A stretch of DNA of 64,000 bases from the NCBI GenBank assembly GCA_015680685.1, contig MNCI01005867.1:63271-127270 (forward strand). Direction: 5' to 3'. This DNA comes from Gnetum montanum. Lineage: Eukaryota > Streptophyta > Gnetopsida > Gnetales > Gnetaceae. Positions 47,155-57,620 of the stretch are shown in pieces. The notes beneath the pieces are model-generated. The model searched no databases and was not told the DNA's origin. It saw only the letters and a program-made list of their open reading frames with translations. The translations under genes and the position numbers were made by a program. Each line of letters starts with the position of its first letter. Positions within the stretch are counted from its first letter, which is position 1.

Positions 47155-50100
47155 TCATAGGTTGTCTTCACCTGCATCATCTTCTTCATGCGCTTCTGCA
47201 TCATCCCCTTCTGTGTCGCCTTCCTCTACGTTGTCCTCTACCACCCCTTCATTCATGCCCTCTACAGGCCCTCCACCCTCATTTGGAGCCTGCATCGTAG
47301 AAATGAAATAGTCAGCTAAGGCAACACACGTAAGCTACAACAGAGCATGAGCATTAACACAACAGAAAGTGACTGACCTGATATGGCCCTACATCCGTCT
47401 CAAAAGGTATATGACCTAAACCAAACCCGAGGTGGCACCAGACCTCCTCTGCCATGATATCTGCCCAACGCCTAATGCTTGGTTCAACATCTACATTAGC
47501 TTTCTCCTTTTCAATGGTTGTCCATCTTAATGATCCCAAAGAAAAGGAGGCGGTAGTGGTTTCACCTATGGGGAGGTCCACTTCCCATTCAGAAGATTTT
47601 GTGACCTTTACCTACTCTTTGAACTTGTCATAGGCCTTAGAAGCTTCAATAGCATTTACAAATGCTTTATAGGCAAATGCCTCCATAGCAACATCCCTGT
47701 ATAGTTTATGATAAGTGGCACGTTCTAGTTTATACATGTGTTTGTGGTTTTTCTGGGACTACCCCCATTCGTAAACCCTAGCGGTGAAATCTTTCCAGTC
47801 CTGACTCTTCTGGGCCAATAAGTCCATTTGCATTCATTATTCTATTATATCGTGGGTTGCTTCATTATTCTGATGCACGACTATCCAAAATTTGGCATAA
47901 TCTATCATAGCCATGTGTCAGTTCTCATCATTAGTATCATGAGCTATGAGGAATTTGTTTCTCGATTTGAGGTCTTCCACCTCAGTGTTCAAGTTGACCT
48001 TCTCTTTCTTAGCTTTTTGGACCTATTTCCACAGGTCTTCATTGATGCGCCTACACTCCCACAAGGAGCGGGCCGAGTGCAAAGCACATTTGCTAACCTC
48101 GTCGTATGTGTGACGAGGCACTTCGGCCACTTCAAGCAGCAATGTAGGCACGGCATTGACTTTCAAAGCCCGTGACAAGTCCTATTTGGTTGAGAGGCTG
48201 TCACAACATAAAGAGCATATAAATCACATTAGCATAGCAGGGTTAATGAGAACTCACGTGTAGCAACATGAGAGCACCTAGCTCTACTACTTACCCACTT
48301 CAAGGTCAACCTGCTGAAGATGGTCGATCATGTCATCGATGACCCCCTGCATAAATGTAAACTTATCAGGGGTCTCAACCTATGGTTCCACACAAATTAA
48401 AGGGGGTCCTGTAACATTAGCAGTGGTGTTCATCATACAACTAAATGTGTTAGCAATGACCAAAATGAACTATGAAGAGGCAGATATATCGTTAAACTCA
48501 CCAGCGTCTAATTGCAGTTCCCCTTCCTTCTGATTCAGAGTGATGGCAACATCCTTAGCAGAAGTCCCTTCCAGGTTGATGTGGGCTTCTCCTTCATTTG
48601 CTGGAGCCTTTCCTTTTGAGGCCCTAGCATCCTTTTCGTTCATAGGAGACTCCTCTTCATCTCCAAAAATGTCCCCCTTGTTAATAAGAGGATCCTTCCT
48701 AATAACGAGAGCCCCTACCTTAGTGGTAGGAGCTCCTTCCCTTTTGACCGAGGCTCCTTCCCTTTTGACCGAGGCTCCTTCTTTTGAGATTAAGGCCTCC
48801 ATGTCTTTATTCGTCATCCCCGTCTTCAGGGCTAACACCTCTTCGTCACCTTCTTCCTCTTCCTCTTCTTCCTCTGGCAGTCAAAAAATATGTTTGCATT
48901 AACCCAAAGTATATTAGCTTAGAGTAGGTGCTACGTTATGCTACGGTTTTAGCGTAGCATAGCGTAGTAGGCATTAACAAAATAGGCAAAGAGATAAGCA
49001 TAAACAAAAGCATTTACCAATGGGGGGTTGTGTCCTCTGTAGTTTAAGCCATAGTCTCTGTCCCTCCTCTTCTTCCGTGCGAAGGGTTTCCTCAGCTGAA
49101 GCAGGCCTCTTTCGCTGCAACTTAGTGGCCACCGTTTCAGCAATGAGACGTTTCCCCTGTGATATGCTACCGGCAGCAGTAGGGGGCACCTCTCCTATGC
49201 TATCTTGACCACGAAAGTTATGGGCCAGCCGATCCTTAGTCGTCATAGATAATGACTCCCCAATTATTTCTAGGGGATCTTGGGCTAGGGTGGTCTAGAG
49301 GATCTGGCAGATCCACAGTTTGGAAATCTAGTTGTGATTCTGCAATACCAGGCCCCATCCTCGTGGACTACCAAAATCTCTGCAAAATGCCACAAATAGG
49401 CTATGTAGAAGGCATAATGTATATTAACATGGGACTCTTGCTTCTTATGGAGGCCCACGATTTCACTTTGCAAGCCTTTACATAGGAACCGGGCCCAGTT
49501 GTAAGGAGCCCCGTCTTCCATGACCTCACACATTACCTAGGCTTGCTCAATCCCAAGGATCTTCCCCTGGGAAAGTAGCTGGGGAAAGGCATGAGCATGG
49601 AAGATAGGGTAAACTTCTTTGGCAAGTCTCGCCCTGACCTTCTCCATAGGGATCCCCTTCTACTCTTTGGCAACCCCTATCCACTCCACGATGTCATCCT
49701 TCTGAAGGTTTAACTCCTTCTTGGTCTTTGATCCTATGAGGATGCCATTAGCAAGGACACTGAAAAGGTCCATGAATATCTGGTCATTGATTTTAATGAC
49801 CACCTGCACACCATGTACGCATGTGTGGAAGCGGTTCGCCCTATCAAAAAAGGAGTCTGCCATGAAGAGCATCTTAGCGGCAGGAACGTTTGGGTTTGGG
49901 GTCAGGAACAAATACATAAGCCCAGCATTTTGGAGATTCTTGACCAATGATTCCGAGGCCTCGCTGTATATCCAACGCTGGCTTGTATCTACTTCTCCAT
50001 ACTTGAAGTAGACGTTTGCCTCTTGGTTCTCGGTAGTTATCACCGTCACCTCCTGGGAATTTTTTGCCCCTACAACAATTTACACAGAAGCAATTAGCAC

Positions 50101-51589
50101 AAAAACACAAAAGATTATAAAAAAATGGCAAAGACACTTCAGCATGTTGTACCTACTGCTTAAGCTTACCAGGTTTATACGGTAATGGGAATGGTGGAAG
50201 AGTGACCAAGACTTCTTCAATGATTTGCATCAGCCATAGAGGTTGGGATATCGGTCTGGGTAGGTGTGGTACTCACCCCCGCATTGACCTATCACACCTA
50301 TGCGTATATTCTCAGCAGAAGAGAATTTCTGCAAGGCCATTTCTGCTATGGCCAACGTATCTGCATTGCCGTGAAGCCCTTCTTCATTCATGTAAAACCT
50401 GGTAATAAGAACACGTCGTTAACACTTGGCCAACGTAGCGAATATTGCATAGCATAGCAAAACATGGGTACAAAACTCACTCGCCAGCATGCTAGACGAT
50501 TCCTGGTGGGTTTTGAAAGCATGTTCCCATATGGCGTGCAACAAACAATGTGTTGTAGAGATGGTAGCAGCTGTACTTAGGAATATCCCAAATCCAAGCC
50601 AAACGTTTCAAATTTTGGGGGCACTGACTGGATCCTTCACCCTACCTGCTACTGATTGCCCCATCCCTCAAGTACCTCAGGATACCCCAGTTTGCCCCAG
50701 GCAACAAGGTTTCTATTATGATGGTCACCACTTCCTCCTCTAGGTGTGATCAAATGATCACACTGAAGTGTTCAAGGAATTGTAGGAATTTCTATGCTCT
50801 TGCTCTAAACCAAACCACCTGATCTCCCACACGTGTATGAGGAGAAGGAACATGGGCCACTAGTTTGTTCACGCAGCACAAGACCCCTACAATTTCCAGG
50901 ACAATTAGAATTGGCCTTAGCGCTATCCTGCACAACACAGTGACAAATGTTAACATCATGTCCAAGCACAATACACACGTAGCATAGCAAGAACTATCAT
51001 TTTAACAAATAGCATAGCATAATCCTCTTCCTACACATAGCATAGCAAAAACATGAAAGCAATAGCGTAGCAAAAATAGCCTAACGTAGCAACAGAGTGA
51101 TTAACCCTAGCAAAGCGATTAGCACTACACCCTGATAGAACACGTTTCATACTGTCATATCACGCATGGCTAAACCCTCCTAAGGGTCCTACGATATGCC
51201 ACTCGAAAGTCACGCAACTTAAACTGCCCAAACCACTATGGTAATGACAACCGCAATGATGGCAGTTTAGGCGACCTTGCATGCAACGTTAGCGTAGCAT
51301 TTGCTCATCTGCCACAGCCAAAACGGCCACAGCAATGGTGTAAAGGCCAAAACAAATGCAACACAATGACAAAAAACACAAATAACTAAAGCTAGTTTAC
51401 AGAAACAAAAGCAAGAAAAACAAAAATGATAAAATAAACACAAGGAAACAGAGGAAGCATAGCAACCTACCGGGTCAATGGCGTCTCCTCCAGTATCACG
51501 ACATGTGCTTGTGTCACGTGCCCTAGGTTTTCCTTCACCTTATCAACTTTAGTGAGCGCCAAGTGTGTGCATTCTTTCTTCGAAGCCAT
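47155..51589 (-). pseudogene. Antisense spliced accessory gene inside B
   Basis: Eight candidate exons on the minus strand: 51589-51471 (ATG, MASKKECTHLALTKVDKV), 50927-50481, 50398-50170, 50069-49018, 48873-48502, 48408-48295, 48197-47378 and 47289-47155 (stop TGA). Every border has GT/AG, with donors such as GTGAGT, GTAAGC, GTAAGT. Phase is kept across the joints 1-2, 2-3, 4-5, 5-6 and 7-8; joint 3-4 fits the frame used by the second half of exon 3. Total about 1,090 codons. Landmarks: NVYFKYGEVDTSQRW and YPIFHAHAFPQLLSQGKI in exon 4, acidic repeats KEGASVKREGA in exon 5, a coiled-coil-like EVEDLKSRN in exon 7, an Asp/Glu-rich C-terminus. Indels in exons 3, 4 and 7 and about a dozen stops show decay. 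I recognise no enzymatic domain. Antisense genes occur in some Tat elements, usually after pol; this position is unusual. Confidence 0.65.
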
Positions 51590-51742
51590 CGTCCTGCTTG
51601 CTAACTCTTTTTTGTTGCTATGTCGAAAATGCCTTGCTCTCTGCTAGCACAATCGCTCTATGCTCTAAAATCACTCTGTGCTCCGAATGTGGGCTCTGTG
51701 TTGTTACGATGAAAATAATGAGCCTACCAGAGGTTAACCCCC

Positions 51743-51850
51743 ATTTATAGCCATAATGGTAAAAAGGGTAAACTTGTCATTATCTCTCTCCATTTAATGT
51801 AGAGTATGTTGTGTAGCGTAGCATGCTCACCACGACATCGTAGCATTGTT
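51743..51850 (-). promoter_or_regulatory. Promoter of the antisense gene of B
   Basis: On the minus strand TATAAAT (51749-51743) lies 154 bp before the ATG at 51589. Upstream of it are GCATGCTACGCTACAC (about 51827-51812) and ATGCTACGATGTCG (about 51846-51833), copies of the motif that fills B's LTR U3. Arrangement and spacing fit a separate RNA polymerase II promoter. Confidence 0.55.
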
Positions 51851-52417
51851 GGCATTAAAACAGGTGGGTCTGGGTGAAAGATCTTGGCACACTCCAAGCT
51901 AACTATTTGCTTTCCCAAAAAAACAAAAAATATACATTTTCAACTAAAGGGTCCAGAAAGACCTTAAACTATTAGCCCCAGCGTAATTTCAACTCTAGTT
52001 AAAGGGTCCAAAAAGACCTTAAACTAGCATTCCTAGTGTATATTTTCACCATTAGTTAGCGGTCCAAAAAGACCTTAAACTAGCAATTTTGGTCTTCTAC
52101 ACGTTCGCAGTCAACAATGACATTAAACTAGTAGTTTTACATTTTTGCATCGGCGATTTTACATTTTTGTTAGTATTTTACGTTTTTGCATTAGCGATTT
52201 TGCATTTTTAGCAGTTTCGCATTCCCACATCGGTGGTCTTACATTCTTTAGCAGTTTCGCATTTTTTAGCAGTCCACCATGACTTTAAATTGGCAAATTT
52301 TAATCTTTGTATCATACTTTACCTCATTACTTCTTTGCAAATTTTCACTATGCACGATTACTATCAATAGGTACCTCTTAACCAGACTTTCATCTCGTTT
52401 TGGTAGGTTGAACGAAA
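51851..52417. other. Spacer with second repeat cluster
   Basis: Units of the form GGTCCAAAAAGACCTTAAACTAGCA recur at about 51950, 52007 and 52063, then decay into repeats of TTTTGCATTAGCGATTTTRCATTTTT (52140-52270). The AAACTAGCA core is shared with 46815-46985 and 55860-56235. No coding sequence. Confidence 0.7.
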
Positions 52418-53990
52418 ATGGAAATCCATCATGATCTCTCTTTTCTATTAGCTTTCGCAGGTCCACATGGCAACCTCGCGAGACAACTGAACCTAGAACT
52501 AATAGACTGGGAGTCACCTGTAGTTAAAACCGTGGCATCCTTAGAAACATCCCTAGACTGGCCTAAGCATCTAGTTCGAACCCTAGATTTAGAAGCCAAG
52601 GATGTAACTAACGACCCTCTCATCAAGACGCCTATGACCACGTCCAGGGGGGAAGTAAAAATGTTGAAACTTAGTTCCCTCCTAGATTCACAGATGCACA
52701 AAGATGTAGCCAAAATTCTACAAGACAACATTGACGTCTTTGCATGGTCATACAATGATATGCTGGGTTTAGACTCGAGGCTGATACAGCACAACATCGT
52801 CTTAGACCCGGACATGAAAGCAGTCAAGTAGAAGGCTCGTAAGGTTAAACTAGAGATTGCATTGGCCGTGCGGGATGAAATCACCAAGCTATACCAAGCT
52901 GGTTTCATCCAAGCAGTCGATTACTCGAAATGGGTGTCCAACATCATTGTAGTTTCTAAGAAAACAAGAGGAATATGAATCTGTATAGACTTCTAGGATC
53001 TGAACAAGGCAACGATCAAAGATGGTTTCCCACTTCCAAGCATCAATCAACTCATTGACACCACAGCTAGTCATGCTCTGTTATCCTTCATGGATGGTTT
53101 CTCTGGCTATAACCAAATTCGCATTAACCCAGAGCATCAGTTAACAATGACCTTCATGACCCCATGGGATACCTTTTATTATACTATGATGCCTTTTGGG
53201 CTCAAAAACACTGAGGTGACCTACCAGCGAGCCATGACTTACATCTTTAGCGACTACATCTTAGAAATGTTAAACGATTATGTCGATGGTATTGCGGTTA
53301 AATCCAAGGAGGTCGTTGATCACCCCCATGATGTAAGTATAGTTCTCAAGTGTTGTCAAATGCATGACTTCTGCCTCAATCCTAAAAATTGTGTCTTCGG
53401 GATGAGAACCGGATGCATGTTAGGGTTTGTAGTATCCAAGGCCAAAATACGGGTAGACCTTGACAAAGTTAATGCCATCATCAACCTAGCACCTCCTACA
53501 AATCTTAAAGAGTTGCGCCGGTTGCAACGTAGGGTACAATTCATCCAAAGGTTTATAGCAAAGTTAACTGACAAGTTACACCCCATGCAACATCTTCTAA
53601 AAGAAGGGGTTAACTTCGAATGGACAACTCAGTGCCAACAAGCCTTCGATGATCTGAAGGAAGAGCTTTTTCACCTCCCAACTATTTACCCACCACAGAG
53701 GGATAAGCCTTTCTTCATCTACCTTGCCACCTCCGACACATCTATTGCAACACTGTTATGTCAAAAATGAGACGACGGATTTGAGATACCAGTGTATTAT
53801 CTGAGTCATGCATTAATAGCGTATGAAGCAAAGTACAACGAGGTGGAGAGGAATTTCCTTGCCTTAGTGTTTGTGTTAAAAAAGTGAAGGCATTACCTGT
53901 TTCGCAGTAAAATCAACATTATTTGCAAAAGCAACATACTCCGGGCTATCACGAATAACTTATACGAAAGCAGTAGGATAGCCCAATGTA
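52418..53990 (+). pseudogene. pol: Reverse transcriptase and RNase H of B
   Basis: One frame is kept from 52418 to 55153 with isolated stops. RT blocks: DVAKILQDNIDVFAWSYNDM (about 52692-52751), a finger region ending IVVSKKTRG, ICIDF.DLNKATIKDGFPLP (about 52979-53035), FMDGFSGYNQI (about 53087-53119), and YVDGIAV at about 53280, where YVDD is expected, so the second Asp is Gly. The thumb and connection follow (RFIAKLTDKLHPMQHLLK), then RNase H beginning FFIYLATSDTS (about 53713). The stop at 52832 and two within ICIDF look like C-to-T or G-to-A changes. A good acceptor (TTTCTATTAGCTTTCGCAG, ending 52460) precedes the domain. Confidence 0.8.
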
Positions 53991-54013
53991 AAGCAATAAC
54001 AGCAGAATTCGAC

Positions 54014-54580
54014 TTGCACTATGTGAGCCAATCGTCGACGAAGGGCCAAGCCATAGCGATGCAACTTATGGTTTCACTCGTCGACAACCAAGCAACCATA
54101 GACCCCAAATTCCTACATGAGCATGTTAGCACTATCAACGCTATCCCATCATATCTCGAAGCTACTCTACACTTCGACGGTCCCTCGACTGCGCAAGGGG
54201 GTAGTGCAGCTGCCATCATTACGTTCTCCTCTGGGGAAATGCATCCTTTTGCTTATCGCTTTATGTTTCCCTGCACGAACAACATGGTAGAATATGAGGG
54301 GCTACTCAAAGGCCTCTCAGCTACCCAAACACTATGCATACAATATCTGGTGATTCGTGGAGATTCACAACTAGTTGTCAATCAAATCACCAAGTTCTAT
54401 GCTTGTAAAGCTACACACCTGCAACTCTATTGTGACCTAGCAAAGAGCCTACTTAGACAATTTGCAACTACGGATGTGCAACACATGCCACGCAATGAGA
54501 ACACTGTAGCAGATGCCTTAGTCACCCTAGCACTAAATATTCTGCCACACCTATTTGCAAGTTTACCAACCTTAATTACC
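54014..54580 (+). pseudogene. pol: Second RNase H (aRH) of B
   Basis: An additional RNase H domain in the position and style of Tat/Ogre elements: LHFDGPSTAQGGSAAAI (about 54170), CTNNMVEYEGLLKGL (about 54270-54315), VIRGDSQLVVNQI (about 54350-54387) and ENTVADALVTLAL (about 54495-54535). The four acidic positions expected (D, E, D, D) are present. It would remove RNA template or primer during reverse transcription. It lies in frame between the first RNase H and integrase. Confidence 0.75.
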
Positions 54581-55850
54581 GAGTGCACTAAGCCTGTCAC
54601 TCAGGCGGTACATGTAGCCTCTGTCAACGCTGCGAATACCCAAGAGTGGTACGCCAACATTAAAGCCTACCTGCAACATGGTGAACCCCCAAGTGGATTG
54701 ACATCTAAGCAGAGAGATGTGATCCGTAAGCGTGCTCAGCAATATGTGCTCATGGGAGACAATGCCCTATGCAAGCGCTCCTATGATGGGATATTTCTAG
54801 CATGCGTAAATAAAGGGGAAGCATAGAAGGTTGTTAATGAAGTGCATGAGGGACTATGTGGTGGACACATAGCACCTAGGGCTATGGTTGTAAAAATCAG
54901 ATGCCTAGGGTACTATTGGCCTCATATGGAGCGTGATTACCTATCAAAAGTCAAAACGTGTGACATGTGCCAAAGATATGCAAATCTCATACATGTTTTA
55001 CCTATAGAGCTACACCCGAGGCAGATTACGTGGCCTTTCCAGCAATGGGGACTAAACCTCATAGGACCTATCATGCCTAAGTCTTCTGCAGGGCATAGTT
55101 ATTCCCCTGAGGAAAACTACATCTCAGAAAATTTGCCACTTCATCTTGGATAACATTGTGATAAGGTTCGGGCTTCCCATGACTATTGTGACCAACAATG
55201 GGCCATAGTTTAGTAGTGTAGAAACCTGAACCTTCTACAACAATCTTGGCATCAGGCAATCATTCTCCTCGCCATACTACCCGCAGGCAAATAGACAAGC
55301 AGAGGCTACAAATAAGTCCATCATCAACTTGCTGAAAAGGATGCTCAACAACAGTAAGAGGTGATGGCATGAGCAAATCCTCTATGTGTTGTGGGCTTAT
55401 AGGATGACATGCAGGACTACAACAAGACTCCTTACAGTCTTGTTTATGGATCTGAAGCTATGTTACCTCTTGAGTTACAGGTACCATCACTCTAGATGAT
55501 CCTATCTAATGTCGTAAGCAAAGCCCAGAACAACGAGTCGTGAATCATCGATCTCGACTCAATAGAGGAGGAGCATGTGCAAACAATGGGTCGCATAGAG
55601 CATTACCAAAACAAGAAATGGCAAAAACACTATTCAAATCAGCATCAATGGCCAATACAGAAGGGAGATCTCATCCTCAAGGCTATCTATGAACATATGA
55701 AAAACTTCTTAGCCAACTAGGAAGGTCCATACATGGTCACTAAATCCTTTGGGAATGGATCCTTCAAGCTGGCAAACATGGACAACAACGAGTTTGCAAA
55801 CCTATTGAATCACTCGTACCTCAAGCCGTAGTATGTCTAGATGCATGGAT
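54581..55850 (+). pseudogene. pol: Integrase of B
   Basis: Zinc-binding part: VHEGLCGGHIAPRAM ... YYWPHMERDY ... CDMCQRY (about 54840-54985), with H, H, C, C kept. The core starts QQWGLNLIGPIM, where Asp is expected in place of Asn. The frame shifts near 55100. IVTNNGP (about 55188) should be TDNGP, so a second catalytic Asp is Asn. SFSSPYYPQANRQAEATNKS (about 55260-55312) keeps the Glu. A C-terminal part with GPYMVTKSFGNGSFKLANMD lies at about 55727-55790. No chromodomain seen. Inactive. Confidence 0.7.
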
Positions 55851-55854
55851 CAGA

Positions 55855-56240
55855 TAAGCAAATGTCCGCTACGACGTAAAACTAGCAAAGGTGAGCAAAT
55901 GTCCGCTACGACGTTAAACTGGCACAACTTCACCAACGTCTGCTACAATGTTAAACTAGGAAGGCTCATTCGCCATGATGTAAAACTGGCATAGACAGTT
56001 TGCTATAATTATAAACTGGCACAGACAGTCCGCTATGACTATAAACTGGCACAGACAGTACGCTATGACTATAAACTGGCACAAACGGTCTGCTAGGACC
56101 TTAAACTAGCCCATCCACCATCTGCTATGACGAAAAACTAGCACAACAGTCTGCTAGGACCTTAAACTAGCACAACATCGGTCTGTTGGGACCTTAAACT
56201 AGCACTTCATGGTCTACCATGACCTTAAACTGGGTTTGCG
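55855..56240 (+). repeat. Third TTAAACTRGCA tandem repeat cluster of B
   Basis: About a dozen units of RTCYGCTAYGACNTTAAACTRGCACA with period near 28-45 bp follow directly on integrase. Early units have CGCTACGACGT, later ones GCTAGGACC. Tandem repeats downstream of pol are common in Tat/Ogre elements. Confidence 0.85.
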
Positions 56241-57620
56241 GCACGTCCCCAACATGCATTTACATCAGTACACATCAAGCGAGCGTGCACAAGGTCGACA
56301 CGGGGTGGGACGTTGTAGTTCTAGAATGCAGTTCACGACGCGATGAAAACATGGTCAGTAACATATGCAACACCACTGCTCTTGACATCTTGTTGATCCT
56401 CTGAAGATGTCGTATGACATCTAACTAACCCTCCGGACCTACCATTGCCATGGCCCATCGCCTTAACAGTAGTTCTTTAATCAGTACCTGCTACTAGAGT
56501 TCTTGCAGTATTGTGGCCCAGCCACAATATTGTTACCCTCTAGTCCCTGCCAACACCTAAGCTCAAACGACGTTCAACTGTGGAGTAGCCAATCCCACAG
56601 CCAAACTAAGAATGCATGCCTTCGGCAGGGATTCTTGGGCATCCGCACTCATAGCAACGTCCAGCTCCTTCGATGCCAATTCTTCCATGCTGATGCTACC
56701 AAAGCTACTACTGGCCTTCCTACTTTGGACACTGCACGCCAGCAAAGATGTCTAGAGCTTCAACAACATCTGCAGCGACCAGGGACTTTGCCTTCATTTT
56801 GCATCGTGGTTGTTTCTCCTAGTTTTCTTTCTATTATATTTGCAAGATGCGTACCAAGGGGATGCCGATCAAAGATGCGCTTTGCCATGGGAGCAAGACC
56901 CTTCATCATTCTAAGGTGTTCGTATTGATTAGCTTAGCTACTTTGAAGTGCACATCTTGTCCTTCTCCTTTATCCCCCTTACCTTTCTCCTTACACTCAC
57001 AATCCGCTTTCTCCCCTCTCTTACAAAATTTTTTGGATGTTTGTCAAGCCCTCCCATATGCCCAACCACAAAGTCCATGACACGCATAACACAGCTCGCC
57101 ACATGGGAAGCATCTGTAGGCAAGTTAAGGCCCCATGTGAATGTAACATAATTCATCCTGGGAAAGGAATACCTGTCCTATGACAAGGTTGTTTGTGAAT
57201 GTAAGAGGCAAAATAGCAAAGGCAAAAGCGTAAGAGAGCAAAAGCTCATGTGCACACAAAAAAAAGACGTGCCTAAAACAAATGACACGTAAGCTATTTC
57301 ACACACCCTCTCTCCCTGAGCATTCCAATGAGAGGTTGAAGGTTAGCAAAAGAAAAGAGGACCATGCAAACAACTCCCTCATGAACACTCCAACGAGGGA
57401 CCTTGCAAAGTCTCATCTTTACCCTTTTCCTAAGCATCCTCCCTCCCCACTTAACCTTTCCCTTCTCCCACATGACCAATGCAACACTCTCAAAGTGTAG
57501 CTAACCGACATCTTGGCAATCACTGAATAGCAATGTTGGTGTTTTGTCTTTTGTGGTGTTTCATATTCTTTGTCGACATCTCTCAGGTCTGTCCTCTAGA
57601 CGTTGACAAAGAGGAGCCAA
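56241..57620 (+). other. 3' untranslated region of B
   Basis: No domain or reliable reading frame. It ends in a purine-rich tract (ACAAAGAGGAGCCAA, about 57606-57620) that touches the 3' LTR and would prime plus-strand DNA. Confidence 0.6.

Noticed and set aside
49660-50011. Overlapping + strand frame opposite exon 4 of the antisense gene
   Set aside because: It has no splice-phase continuity and no similarity to pol or gag; the minus-strand frame extends through several spliced segments.
56219-57500. Short frames in the 3' region of B as genes
   Set aside because: Codons are unbiased, frames overlap on both strands, and no domain or splice signal supports them.
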